Assembly (NCBI GenBank): GCA_039944855.1
Contig: JBDUXZ010000019.1
Span: 1 to 64,000 of the forward strand
Reading direction: 5' to 3'
DNA length: 64,000 nucleotides
Origin: Rhodothermales bacterium
Lineage (GTDB): Bacteria; Bacteroidota; Rhodothermia; Rhodothermales; JANQRZ01
Of this stretch, positions 8,721 through 17,776 are shown piece after piece. Position numbers and translations under genes: made by a program. Numbering within the stretch: position 1 is the stretch's first letter; every line of letters begins with the position of its first letter. The notes beneath the pieces were generated by a model. That model was given only the letters and a program-made list of their open reading frames with translations. It did no database searches and was not told where the DNA came from.

Positions 8721-10247
8721 ATGCTGCACCTGCGCTCCCGTTTCCTCCCCGTGCTCTGCCTCGGCACCCTCCTCCTCGCCCTCCCCGCCTGCGACTCCGA
8801 CGATCCGGTCGACCAAGACAGCATCGTCGTGATCGCGCAGGACACGCCCGAACTGAGCATCCTCGTCCAGGCCCTCACCGAAGCGAACCTCGTGACGGCG
8901 CTCAACGGCACCGGCCCGTTCACGGTCTTCGCTCCGACGGACGCCGCGTTCGAAGCCTTCCTCGACGAGCGCGAGATCACGGCCGCGCAGCTCCTCGCCC
9001 GGCCCGACCTCGCCCAGATCCTGCGCTACCACGTCGTCCAGACGGCCGCGCTCTCGTCCGACCTCACCGACGGCCAGACCCTCACGACGCTCGAAGGCAG
9101 CACGCTCGAAGTCGACATCGACGGCGACACGATCTCGCTCATCGGCGAGACCAACACCGTCACCGTCACGACGGCCAACATCGAGGCGAGCAACGGCGTC
9201 GTCCACCTCGTCGACGACGTGCTCCTCCCGGCCGACCTCATCGGCGACGGCCCGCTCGCCGACGCGGCGACGAACCCCGGCACGTGGACGTTCGTCGAGA
9301 CCGACGGCGCGAAGTGCCGCGACGGCTCCGACACCGGCTTCGGCGTCCGGCTCCAGGAAGGCGCCGAGAACCTCATGATCTACCTCGAAGGCGGCGGCGC
9401 GTGCTTCAACGAGCAGACCTGCGGCAGCAATCGGTCGAGCTTCGATGCGAACGACTTCGCAGCTCTCGCGGCAGCGCGCGGGAACGCCGGCATCTTCAAC
9501 ACCACGCTGAGCGGTAACCCCGTCAGCGCGTGGAACATGGTCTATGTCCCGTACTGCACAGGCGACGTGCAAGGCGGCAACGCGCCGAACGCCGTCGTGC
9601 CCGGCGTGCCCGGCATGCAGCAGTTCGTCGGCCACCGGAACGTCGGGCTCTACCTCGACATCCTCGACCGCTACCTAGAGGACGCGGACCAAGTGCTCCT
9701 GACCGGCGCGAGCGCGGGCGGCTTCGGCACGCTCGTCAACTTCGCCCAGGTCGCCGACACGTTCGAGGGCGCCGACCTCACGCTCTACGACGACTCCGGC
9801 CCGGCCTTCTTCGCCGACGACGTGTTCAGCCCCCAGCTCGGCGGCGCGTTCGTCGCGCTCTACAACTTCCCCGCCTCCTTCCCCGCCGACGCCGCCCCGC
9901 TCTTCGCGCCCGACGGCCTCCAAGGGATCTACGCCTACTACGACGCCCGCTACCCGGACGCGAACTTCGGCCTCTCGTCGTACCTCGAAGACCAGACGAT
10001 CCGGTTCTTCTTCGGCTTCGGCCAGCCTGACGGCACGATCACCGGGCCGGAGTACGAGGCCGGACTCCTGGACCTCAACGCTATGGCGCCGGAGAGTTGG
10101 AAGGTGTACTACGCCCCCGGCACGGCGCACACCTTCATCGGCGCCGACGCGACCTACTTCGGCACCTCGGAGGGCGTCGCGCTCAACAGCTGGCTCGGAG
10201 CGCTCCTCGACGGTGACGCCCCCGACGTAATCCCCGTCACGCCGTAA
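8721..10247 (+). CDS. Fasciclin (FAS1)-pectinacetylesterase-like lipoprotein
   Basis: This 508-residue lipoprotein (lipobox LLALPAC, Cys24) joins two known modules. Residues 33-170 are a FAS1 domain (GPFTVFAPTDAAFEAF, then LRYHVV and ASNGVVHLVDDVLLP), typical of surface adhesion. Residues 185-500 resemble the pectinacetylesterase/NOTUM alpha/beta hydrolases: YLEGGGACFN at 221-230 forms the likely oxyanion region, Ser331 in GASAGGFG is the nucleophile, and Asp in YDDSGP and His in GTAHTF complete a possible triad. Removal of acetyl or acyl groups from polysaccharide or another surface ligand is plausible, but the substrate is unknown. The start at 8721 gives the lipoprotein signal. A terminator follows at 10284. 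Confidence 0.85.
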   Translation: MLHLRSRFLPVLCLGTLLLALPACDSDDPVDQDSIVVIAQDTPELSILVQALTEANLVTALNGTGPFTVFAPTDAAFEAFLDEREITAAQLLARPDLAQILRYHVVQTAALSSDLTDGQTLTTLEGSTLEVDIDGDTISLIGETNTVTVTTANIEASNGVVHLVDDVLLPADLIGDGPLADAATNPGTWTFVETDGAKCRDGSDTGFGVRLQEGAENLMIYLEGGGACFNEQTCGSNRSSFDANDFAALAAARGNAGIFNTTLSGNPVSAWNMVYVPYCTGDVQGGNAPNAVVPGVPGMQQFVGHRNVGLYLDILDRYLEDADQVLLTGASAGGFGTLVNFAQVADTFEGADLTLYDDSGPAFFADDVFSPQLGGAFVALYNFPASFPADAAPLFAPDGLQGIYAYYDARYPDANFGLSSYLEDQTIRFFFGFGQPDGTITGPEYEAGLLDLNAMAPESWKVYYAPGTAHTFIGADATYFGTSEGVALNSWLGALLDGDAPDVIPVTP

Positions 10248-10283
10248 CCGGCAGCCCACGGATCGCGCTCGCCGCGCTTCGCG

Positions 10284-10316
10284 ACCCCGCTCTGGATTCG
10301 TCCGGGGCGGGGTTTT
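10284..10316 (+). terminator. Intrinsic terminator after the FAS1-esterase gene
   Basis: ACCCCGC at 10284-10290 pairs with GCGGGGT at 10307-10313, and a TTTT run follows. It lies about 40 bp past the stop codon. Confidence 0.65.
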
Positions 10317-10366
10317 CTGTGGGCCCCCGGCGGAACGCGCACGCGCTGAGGCTCTTACAACAGGCT

Positions 10367-10388
10367 CGGTGCCATAGCGTTGGCACCG
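10367..10388. promoter_or_regulatory. Inverted repeat upstream of uvrB, candidate operator
   Basis: CGGTGCCA (10367-10374), a 6-base spacer, and TGGCACCG (10381-10388) form a perfect 8-bp-arm inverted repeat, 50 bp before the uvrB start. Position and symmetry suggest a regulator site. It matches no LexA consensus I know, so a damage-response role is only a guess. Confidence 0.4.
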
Positions 10389-10438
10389 CTGGATCGTATG
10401 CTGCCGCGTTCGCCCTCTCCCAAGCCTCCCCCCGCCCG

Positions 10439-12508
10439 ATGGCCATCACGAAGATCGACACGCCGTTCCGCCTCGACGCCCCGTTCCGGCCGATGGGCGA
10501 CCAGCCCGGCGCGATCGCCGAGCTGACCGAGGGCGTCTTCCGCGGCGACCGCTACCAGACGCTCCTCGGCGCGACGGGCACGGGCAAGACCTTCAGCGTC
10601 AGCCACGTCGTCCAGAACGCGGGTAAGCCGACGCTCGTCATCTCGCACAATAAGACGCTCGCGGCCCAGCTCTACGCCGAGCTCCGCTCGTTCTTCCCGA
10701 ACAACGCCGTCGAGTTCTTCATCTCGTACTACGACTACTACCAGCCCGAGGCGTACATCGTCTCCTCGGACACGTACATCGAGAAGGACCTCGCCATCAA
10801 TGAGGAGATCGACCGGCTCCGGCTCCGCGCCACGTCGGCGCTCGTGAGCGGGCGGCAGGACGTGATCATCGTCGCGTCGGTGTCGTGCATCTACGGCCTC
10901 GGCGACCCGAAGGAGTACAAGGCGCAGATCGTCCAGGTCAGCCCCGGCGCCGTCGTCCCGCGCGACGAACTCCTGCGGAAGCTGGTCAACATTTTCTATA
11001 CGCGCAACGACATCGAGTTCGAGCCCGGCATGTTCCGCGTGCGCGGCGACGTCGTCGAGATCTTCCCGGCCTACCTCGAAGACCTCGCCTACCGGATCTC
11101 GATGTGGGGCGATGAGGTCGAGTCCGTCGCCACGTTCGACCCGGTGACGGGGCAGGAGAAGGCGAAGGAGAACCTCCTCACGATCTACCCCGCGAAACAC
11201 TTCGTCACGCCGAAGGACCAGATCGACCGCTCGATCGCGAGCATCGAGGAGGAGCTGCGGTGGCGGCTCGCCGTGCTCCGCAACGAGGGCAACATGATCG
11301 CGGCGCAGCGGCTGGAGCAGCGGACCGTCTTCGATATCGAGATGATCAAGGAGATCGGCTACTGCTCGGGGATCGAGAACTACTCGCGCCACATGGACGG
11401 CCGCGCGCCCGGCACCCGCCCCTACTGCCTGCTCGACTACTTCCAGCAGAGCGTCGGCGACGAATGGATGATGGTGATCGACGAGAGCCACGTCACGATC
11501 CCGCAGGTGCGCGGGATGTACAACGGCGACCGCGCCCGCAAGCTGAACCTCGTCGAACACGGCTTCCGCCTGCCGTCGGCGCTCGACAACCGGCCGCTGA
11601 CGTTCGAGGAGTTCGAGAACTTCCACCACCGTGTCCTCTTCGTCAGCGCCACGCCCGCCGACTACGAGTTGGAGCAGAGCGAGGGCATCGTCGTCGAGCA
11701 GATCATCCGCCCGACCGGCATCCTCGATCCCGAGGTCGATGTCCGCCCCGTCGACAACCAGATCGACGACCTCCTCGACGAGATCCGCACGCGTGTCAAC
11801 CGGAACGAGCGCGTGCTCGTGACCACGCTTACGAAGCGGATGAGCGAGGACCTGACCGACTACCTCGACAGCTTCGGCGTCCGCGTCCAGTACCTCCACT
11901 CTGACATCGATGCGCTCGCCCGCGTCGACATCCTCCGCGACCTCCGCCTCGGCGAGTTCGACGTGCTCGTCGGCGTAAACCTCCTGCGCGAGGGGCTCGA
12001 CCTCCCCGAAGTCTCGCTCGTCGCGATCCTCGACGCCGACAAAGAGGGCTTCCTCCGCTCCGAGCGCTCGCTGATCCAGACGGCGGGCCGTGCCGCACGC
12101 AACGCGAACTCGCGCGTGATCATGTACGCCAACAAGGTCACGGACTCGATGCAGCGGATGATGGACGAGACCGAGCGCCGCCGCGAGATCCAGCAGGCCT
12201 ACAACGAGGAGCACGGCATCACCCCGACGACCGTCACGAAGTCCACGGACCAGATCCGCCGCGGCACTGCGATCGCCGACCACAAGCCGGCCCACGACGA
12301 GCGGCGCGACGTGCAGTACTACGCCGGCCCCGACCAGCTCCCCCGCGTCGCCGACCCCGTGGTGAAGTACCTCACCGACGACCAGAAGCGCGACCTCGTC
12401 GCCCAGCTCACGCGCGAGATGGAGACGGCCGCGGAGAACCTCGAGTTCGAGAAGGCCGCCGAGCTCCGCGACTCGATCGCTCAGATCGAAGGCGAACTCG
12501 CGGCCTGA
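10439..12508 (+). CDS. uvrB: Excinuclease ABC subunit B
   Basis: UvrB is the damage-verifying helicase-like subunit of nucleotide excision repair, working with UvrA and UvrC. The 689-residue product is of normal length. It has Walker A GATGTGKT at 44-51, the beta-hairpin region rich in tyrosines (YYDYYQPEAY), the helicase motif VIDESH, the C-terminal helicase block (LLREGLDLPEVSLVAILDAD, QTAGRAARN) and a final UVR motif (ENLEFEKAAELRDSI) that contacts UvrC. The ATG at 10439 matches the usual MxxxxIDTPFRL start; upstream in-frame sequence is not conserved. The MntA/HepT genes follow after only 17 bp, so they may be read from the same transcript. Confidence 0.97.
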   Translation: MAITKIDTPFRLDAPFRPMGDQPGAIAELTEGVFRGDRYQTLLGATGTGKTFSVSHVVQNAGKPTLVISHNKTLAAQLYAELRSFFPNNAVEFFISYYDYYQPEAYIVSSDTYIEKDLAINEEIDRLRLRATSALVSGRQDVIIVASVSCIYGLGDPKEYKAQIVQVSPGAVVPRDELLRKLVNIFYTRNDIEFEPGMFRVRGDVVEIFPAYLEDLAYRISMWGDEVESVATFDPVTGQEKAKENLLTIYPAKHFVTPKDQIDRSIASIEEELRWRLAVLRNEGNMIAAQRLEQRTVFDIEMIKEIGYCSGIENYSRHMDGRAPGTRPYCLLDYFQQSVGDEWMMVIDESHVTIPQVRGMYNGDRARKLNLVEHGFRLPSALDNRPLTFEEFENFHHRVLFVSATPADYELEQSEGIVVEQIIRPTGILDPEVDVRPVDNQIDDLLDEIRTRVNRNERVLVTTLTKRMSEDLTDYLDSFGVRVQYLHSDIDALARVDILRDLRLGEFDVLVGVNLLREGLDLPEVSLVAILDADKEGFLRSERSLIQTAGRAARNANSRVIMYANKVTDSMQRMMDETERRREIQQAYNEEHGITPTTVTKSTDQIRRGTAIADHKPAHDERRDVQYYAGPDQLPRVADPVVKYLTDDQKRDLVAQLTREMETAAENLEFEKAAELRDSIAQIEGELAA

Positions 12509-12525
12509 CGCCGTATGTTGGAGCC

Positions 12526-12852
12526 ATGCTCGACCTCACACCCCACCGAGAAGCCATCGCCGACTTCGCCCGCCGCTGGAAGGTGAAGGAGCTGGCGCTG
12601 TTCGGCTCCGCCCTCCGCGACGACTTCGGGCCGGAGAGCGACGTGGACCTCCTCGTCACGTTCGAGCCCGACGCTCCGTGGAGCCTGTTCGACATCGTCA
12701 CGATGCAGGACGAATTGGTCACCGTGTTCCAGCGGCCGGTGGACCTCATATCGCGCCGTGCCGTGAGGCGAAGCAAGAACCCGCTTCGCCGGGCGTCCAT
12801 CCTCGACTCGGCCCGCACGATCTATGAAGCACGTCCGCGTCACGCTGCTTGA
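12526..12852 (+). CDS. mntA: MntA-type nucleotidyltransferase antitoxin
   Basis: The 108-residue protein has the minimal nucleotidyltransferase signature GSX10DXD (GSALRDDFGPESDVDLLV, residues 27-44). In the HepT/MntA system such enzymes silence the HEPN toxin by adding AMP to a tyrosine. The next gene is a HEPN protein carrying the matching target motif, and the two reading frames overlap by 29 bp. A GGAG ribosome site stands just before the ATG. The C-terminal part (residues 75-108) is basic. The antitoxin role is inferred from family and pairing; a stand-alone housekeeping role is unlikely. Confidence 0.85.
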   Translation: MLDLTPHREAIADFARRWKVKELALFGSALRDDFGPESDVDLLVTFEPDAPWSLFDIVTMQDELVTVFQRPVDLISRRAVRRSKNPLRRASILDSARTIYEARPRHAA

Positions 12853-13168
12853 TGTCTATCAAGCGGGACAGCTCGCCCTAGACTTCGCGCGCGATGTGCC
12901 CAGTGCCGCGGCCCTCCAGGACGACCTCAAGACGAGGGCGGCTGTGCTGCACCAACTCCTCGTCCTCGGAGAGGCCGTCAAGCGACTGCCGGATTCCTTT
13001 CGCGCAGGTCACCCTGCGATCCCGTGGAGGCAGATGAGCGGACTGCGCGACGTGCTGATCCACGCCTATGACGCCGTGGACGAGGAGGAAGTCTGGCGCG
13101 TCCTCCAGCACGATCTCCCCACTGTGCTGGCCCAACTCGAACCCCTGCTCCCGCCTATCCCGGAGTGA
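12824..13168 (+). CDS. hepT: HepT-type HEPN ribonuclease toxin
   Basis: This 114-residue all-helical protein belongs to the HEPN/DUF86 family. The active motif RX4HXY is intact as R-DVLI-H-A-Y near residues 69-75, after the usual IPWRQMSGLRD helix. HepT proteins act as RNases, and the tyrosine of this motif is the residue AMPylated by MntA. With the overlapping mntA gene this forms a complete type VII-like toxin-antitoxin pair. The start at 12824 (MKHVRVTLLDVYQ) lies within mntA, which indicates translational coupling. The gene ends 15 bp from the convergent TonB-receptor gene. Confidence 0.87.
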   Translation: MKHVRVTLLDVYQAGQLALDFARDVPSAAALQDDLKTRAAVLHQLLVLGEAVKRLPDSFRAGHPAIPWRQMSGLRDVLIHAYDAVDEEEVWRVLQHDLPTVLAQLEPLLPPIPE

Positions 13169-13183
13169 CGCGACGCCGCCCCA

Positions 13184-15793
13184 CTACCACCGGAGCGCGA
13201 GGTCGAGCGTCGGCAGGATGCCGGCGTCGTAGACGTCGAGTGGAACGCGGCCGAGGCGGGTCTGCCCGGTGAGCGTGCGCCGGAGGACGGCAGTCGACTC
13301 GCGCGTGACGGCGTTGTCGGTGTCGAGCACGTTCCGCACGGCGAGGCTCAGCGAGGCCGTCGTGCCTCCCCACCGACGGCGGGCGGTGAGGCGGAGGTCG
13401 AGCCGCGAGATCGGGTCGAGCCGGTCCGCTTCGCGGAACCGTTCGGCGAGCGGATTCGGCGCGCCGGAGGCGACGGTCCACGCCGTCGCGAGCCAGAGGC
13501 CGGGCAGGATCGGGCCGTCGGCGAGGAAGGTGGCCTGGAGCCGGCGGTCCCAGTCGGCGGCGAACGGCTCGCCGCCGCCGAGCGCGGGGTGCTGGAGCTC
13601 GACGCGGGCGAGGGCCGCGCTCGCGCCGAGGCTCCACGGGCGGACGGGGACGCGGACGAGCGCTTCGAGCCCGCGCGCTCGGCTGTCCACGTCGGGCAGC
13701 CACGGGAACTGGAGTACGGTCCGGTTGGCGAGGTCGCGAATCGACCGGTCCTCGATGTGGAGCCACTGCCCCCGCGTCCGCTTGACGTAGCCCGTGAGCT
13801 GCGCCGTGACGCCGCCCGCGCCGACATCGACGGTCGCCTCAGCGAGATCAGCCTCCGTCACCGTCTCGCCGTCGTCGGAGAGCACCCACGCGGCGGCCCC
13901 GACGGCGTCGCCGAGCGTGAGCCGGTGGAGGAACTGCGCGCTCCGCCCGACCGCGCCCGAGACCGCGAGCCCCGGCGCGAGGTCGAAGCGGGCGCGGACG
14001 CGGGGGCTGAGACGGACGCCGCCGGCCGAATAGAGGTGGGTCCGCAACCCGGCGGCGAGGTCGAGCGCGGGGAGCACCCGCCCGCTCCACTCGGCGTGGA
14101 GGTCGAGCCGCGTCGCCGTCTGATCGGCGACGAAAACTTGGCGGTTGGCGGCGGTCTCTTCGTAGCGCTGACGGTAGAGGTGGAGGCTGTAGCCGCCCGA
14201 GGCGAGCCCGCCGCCGAGCACCACGTCGAGGCGCTGCGCTACGATCCCCTCGCGCAGCTCGTTGTCGTAGCCGAGCGTGTCGACGAAGGCGGCGAGCGGG
14301 TTGATGCGGTCGGGGTTGAACGTGAAGTCGCTCTGGCCGAAGCGGGCGTCGTAGGCGCTGCCGCCGAGGCGGGAGTGGAGGACGAGGCGGGGCGAGAGCG
14401 GGCGCTGGTCGAGCAGGCTCGCCGCCCGGCTCCCCCACCGGTTCCGCGTCGCCACGGGGCGACGGCTGGGCGGCGTGCCGTCGTCCTCGCCGCTGAAGAA
14501 TCGCTGCGCTTCCAGGCTCGTGTCGTCGCCGCCCGCGTAGACCGTCACGGCGGTCCGCCCGCCGCCGGCGCGCTCGTCCGCACCGCCGACGTGGAGATCC
14601 CAGAACGACGCGCTCGTGGTCTGCACCTCGACGACGCGGGAGAGCACCTCGGCCGTCGCGACCGGGAGCGGACTCGTCCGGCGCACGGCGCCGAGCCCCT
14701 CTTCCACGAGCGCATCGCCGACCCACGGGGACGCGCCCAGGAGCGACGTGCGCCCGCCGACGAGGACGGTCGTCCGGCCCGGCCGCAGCGGGACGGCGAC
14801 GGCGCCTCGGGCAGCGAGGCTGGACACGCCGAACTCCACCGACGGCCCGCGCGGCGAGCCCGTCGCCGTGACGTACTCGACGGCCCCGCCCGGCGCAACC
14901 GCGACGCGCGCGGGTGCCACCCCGACGTAGAGCGCGACGGCGCGGAGCGCATCGCTGTTGAACGCATCGACGAGGCCGAACAGGTGGCGCGGGCTGTAGA
15001 CTGGAACGCCGTCGAGCCGGACTTCGAACGCATCACTCGGACTGCCGCGGACGATCGGGCCGTCGTCGAAGGCGACCGACGGGGCGACGGACGGCAGCAC
15101 GTCGAGCGCGCGGAGCCCACCTCCTTCGCCGACGGCATCGTAGAGCCCCGGCCGGAGCCGCGCCGCCCACGCCGTATCGACGGGAGCCGAGAATGTGAGC
15201 GCGTTCACCACGACGGCCGGGTACGTCCCCGCCTCGGGCCGAAGCCGGAACGAGAGGGCGTCTCCGCGCGGCGCGGCCGTCTCCGGGTCGTATCCGACGA
15301 ACGAGGCCGTGAGCGCCGGGAGCGGCGCCGCGTCGTCGGCCCGGAGCGAGAGGACGAACGCGCCACCCTCGTCCGCGACGACGCCGCGCCGTCCGCCGTC
15401 CCACGTCACGGTCGCGAACGGGAGCGGCTCGCCGGTCTCGCCGTCGAGAACGCGCCCGCGCACGATGCGGTCGCGCTGCACCGCCGTCGGGTTCGACGCG
15501 GGAACGAGCAAGATCCGTCGCCGCTCGACGTCTGTTTCGACGCCGATGCCCTGCGGCGCGACAGCGCGAGCGAGGGCATCGGGCAGCGCTCCCGGGTCGG
15601 TCCGGAGTCCGACACGCTTGCCCGCCACGAGCGCGTCGGCGTAGAGAAAGCGCCAGTCCGTGCGGCGCTCCACGTCCTCAATCACGTCGCGCAGGCGGGC
15701 GTCGTCGTACGTCAGCGTCTGCGCCTGCACCGCGCTCCCGAGCAGCGCGGCCAGCCCGATGAGCGCGCCGAGCGCGTGGCGACGGGCCGTCAC
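13184..15793 (-). CDS. TonB-dependent receptor with N-terminal STN signalling domain
   Basis: This 869-residue outer-membrane receptor begins with a signal peptide (cut after about AQA, residue 24). Residues 27-95 form an STN (secretin/TonB N-terminal) domain, which relays ligand occupancy to a FecR anti-sigma factor. Residues 110-190 resemble a carboxypeptidase-regulatory-like domain (GRVLDGETGEPLPFATV). The plug follows (VRGSPSDAFEVRLDGVPVY) and then a beta barrel ending DLALRW. The gene is last in a leftward operon and overlaps fecR by 4 bp (ATGA). It probably imports a chelate or oligosaccharide and controls its own expression. The ligand cannot be read from sequence. Confidence 0.9.
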   Translation of the reverse strand: MTARRHALGALIGLAALLGSAVQAQTLTYDDARLRDVIEDVERRTDWRFLYADALVAGKRVGLRTDPGALPDALARAVAPQGIGVETDVERRRILLVPASNPTAVQRDRIVRGRVLDGETGEPLPFATVTWDGGRRGVVADEGGAFVLSLRADDAAPLPALTASFVGYDPETAAPRGDALSFRLRPEAGTYPAVVVNALTFSAPVDTAWAARLRPGLYDAVGEGGGLRALDVLPSVAPSVAFDDGPIVRGSPSDAFEVRLDGVPVYSPRHLFGLVDAFNSDALRAVALYVGVAPARVAVAPGGAVEYVTATGSPRGPSVEFGVSSLAARGAVAVPLRPGRTTVLVGGRTSLLGASPWVGDALVEEGLGAVRRTSPLPVATAEVLSRVVEVQTTSASFWDLHVGGADERAGGGRTAVTVYAGGDDTSLEAQRFFSGEDDGTPPSRRPVATRNRWGSRAASLLDQRPLSPRLVLHSRLGGSAYDARFGQSDFTFNPDRINPLAAFVDTLGYDNELREGIVAQRLDVVLGGGLASGGYSLHLYRQRYEETAANRQVFVADQTATRLDLHAEWSGRVLPALDLAAGLRTHLYSAGGVRLSPRVRARFDLAPGLAVSGAVGRSAQFLHRLTLGDAVGAAAWVLSDDGETVTEADLAEATVDVGAGGVTAQLTGYVKRTRGQWLHIEDRSIRDLANRTVLQFPWLPDVDSRARGLEALVRVPVRPWSLGASAALARVELQHPALGGGEPFAADWDRRLQATFLADGPILPGLWLATAWTVASGAPNPLAERFREADRLDPISRLDLRLTARRRWGGTTASLSLAVRNVLDTDNAVTRESTAVLRRTLTGQTRLGRVPLDVYDAGILPTLDLALRW

Positions 15794-16713
15794 GGGCGGA
15801 GGAATTGATACCCGCCGCTGCCGTCCCGCTCGAACCGTCCGCCGAGGATCGTCCCGAGGTCGCCGAGCGTCTGCGCCGCGCTCTCCAGCACGATCACGCC
15901 CGAGATGGATTCCCGCGCCGCGTCGGCCGGCAGCACGATGGCGATGCCGAAATGCTGGGCGAGTTCGTCAGCCACGCGGCGGACGGGTTCGCGCTCGAAC
16001 ACGATCTCGCCGCGTTGCCAGTCGAGGAAGGTATCCGCGCTCGCGGTCGGGAGCACGCGGACGCCCGCCGTGCCGGCCTCCGCCGCCTCGCCCGCGCCGA
16101 GCACGACGGCTTCGGCGTCGGCGCGCACCTCGACCCGGCCTTCTTCGACGAACACCTCGACGACCTCGCCCCACGTGCTCACATCGAACCGCGTCCCGAG
16201 CACGCGAACGGCGGCAGGGCCGGCTTCCACGGTGAACGGAGCATCGGGGTCGTGAGCGACGTCGAAAAATGCTTCGCCCTTTAACCGGTACGTCCGCTCA
16301 TCGTCGAGACGGATGAGCCAACTGTTGGGCCGGAGCGTGACTGTCGACCCGTCGGACGCTTCCCATGTCACGATGTCCGTCGTAGCAACGGCTACGAGTT
16401 CGGGGCGAGACTGGACAAACCAGGCCCACACACCGAAGCCCACGAGAACGACGGCCGCGACCGCCCACCGCATCACGCGCGGGCGGACGAGGCGCAGCGG
16501 CGGACGATCCGAATAGCCGGACGGCGCGGTCCCGATCTCGGCCGCGATGCCCGCCCACAGCCTGTCCGCCTCGCCCGCGTCGGGCGCTGCCGGCGCGGGC
16601 TGCACGGAGCGGAGCGCGTCGTGCAGCGCGTCCGAACCGTCCGCCGCCTCGCCCGCGTCGAGGCGGCGGGCGAGGCGGAGGTCGCGGTCGTTATCGGGGA
16701 GCGGTGTGGACAC
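15790..16713 (-). CDS. fecR: FecR-family anti-sigma/sigma-regulator
   Basis: The 307-residue inner-membrane regulator has a cytoplasmic N-terminal part (residues 1-80), one membrane helix near 83-103 (WAVAAVVLVGFGVWAWF) and a periplasmic FecR domain (TVTLRPNSWLIRL, GEAFFDVAHD, VRVLGTRFDVSTW). The C-terminal 70 residues resemble DUF4974, an STN-like fold. FecR proteins hold or activate a cognate ECF sigma factor in response to a TonB receptor. The cognate sigma (17777-18409) and receptor (overlapping by 4 bp) are both present, so the three-part surface-signalling path looks complete. Confidence 0.9.
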   Translation of the reverse strand: MSTPLPDNDRDLRLARRLDAGEAADGSDALHDALRSVQPAPAAPDAGEADRLWAGIAAEIGTAPSGYSDRPPLRLVRPRVMRWAVAAVVLVGFGVWAWFVQSRPELVAVATTDIVTWEASDGSTVTLRPNSWLIRLDDERTYRLKGEAFFDVAHDPDAPFTVEAGPAAVRVLGTRFDVSTWGEVVEVFVEEGRVEVRADAEAVVLGAGEAAEAGTAGVRVLPTASADTFLDWQRGEIVFEREPVRRVADELAQHFGIAIVLPADAARESISGVIVLESAAQTLGDLGTILGGRFERDGSGGYQFLRP

Positions 16714-16776
16714 AGCGGCAAGATAGGAGGGGCCGCGTCCGGGCTGGCGAGGCCGACCCGGACGCGGCGAGAATCC

Positions 16777-17682
16777 CTACGGGTTGAGGACCGTCGCGCC
16801 ATCGCCGAGCGAGACCCGGTAGACGCCCCGGAGCCCGATGATGCGGAAGAGCGCGCGGCCGTTCGCTTCGAGCTCGATCGTACCCTCGACGGTGCGCGTC
16901 CGGGTCTGCCCGTTGCGCTCGACTTCCATCGTGAGCACGTACGCGAGCTCGCCGACGGCCATGTAGCCCATCCCGTCATCGCCGGCGCGGATCTCGATGC
17001 CCTGACCGCTCAGGTCGACGGAGAACGTGCGGGAGCCTGATCCACCGGGACCCGTCCGAGCGTGCGTCCCGCTCCGCTGCTGGCGGCCCGAAAGAATCGC
17101 CGGGCCCTCGCTGGTGAGGTCCGACAGCGTCCACCGGCCGACCTGCTCGAACACGGACTCGCTGCTGAACTCGCCGCGGTTGATCAGCACGGAGCCCTCG
17201 CGGGTGCCGCCGAAGGCGACGGAATCGACGGTGTCCCAGTTCGCGGCGGGGCGCGGGATGAAGCCGCCGTCGGCGTCGCGGTACTGGTACGAGAGGCGCG
17301 AGGCGTAGCTCTTCTGCACGCGGTCGGTCTCGACGCTGCACGTGTACGCGACGACGTGCGTGCCCGTCTCCGCGTTGTAGGTCAGGCTGTACTCGCCGCC
17401 CCGGCAGCGGGCGCGGCCGTCGCGGTGGCCGGGCACCGAGCGCGGGCCGTCGGCGAGGCCTTCGTCAGTTACAGACGAGGTGAGGTCGCGGGCCGAGGCG
17501 AAGAGGCCACCACCGTCTTCAGCGAGGGCGTCGGCGACGATCTGCGTCGCTTCGGTGACCTCGGCATCGGTGAGGTCGGGCGCGTTGGCGTCGTCGGGTT
17601 CGATCGAGGCGTCGCACGCTGCGAGCGTGAGGGCCACGCCGAGGACGAGCGCGAGGGAGCGGAGGGAGGCGAAGCGTGTCAT
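16777..17682 (-). CDS. Lipoprotein of unknown function inside the sigma/FecR operon
   Basis: I do not recognise a family for this 301-residue protein. It has a lipobox (VALTLAACD, Cys23), then an acidic helical segment (residues 30-65) and a beta-rich body with many paired charged and aromatic residues. It contains one short Arg/Gly-rich stretch near 202-218. It lies between the ECF sigma gene (94 bp upstream) and fecR (63 bp downstream) on the same strand, a place where such operons usually have no extra gene. It may help the receptor capture ligand or modulate signalling; that is inference from position only. Confidence 0.75.
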   Translation of the reverse strand: MTRFASLRSLALVLGVALTLAACDASIEPDDANAPDLTDAEVTEATQIVADALAEDGGGLFASARDLTSSVTDEGLADGPRSVPGHRDGRARCRGGEYSLTYNAETGTHVVAYTCSVETDRVQKSYASRLSYQYRDADGGFIPRPAANWDTVDSVAFGGTREGSVLINRGEFSSESVFEQVGRWTLSDLTSEGPAILSGRQQRSGTHARTGPGGSGSRTFSVDLSGQGIEIRAGDDGMGYMAVGELAYVLTMEVERNGQTRTRTVEGTIELEANGRALFRIIGLRGVYRVSLGDGATVLNP

Positions 17683-17776
17683 GGGTTCATCGGGTTGATG
17701 GAGGTTGCAAGGGGGATCGACGGTCGCCCGTCACTCCCACTACACGGTGCGCGCCGTCGTCCCCCTATTCGTCTGT

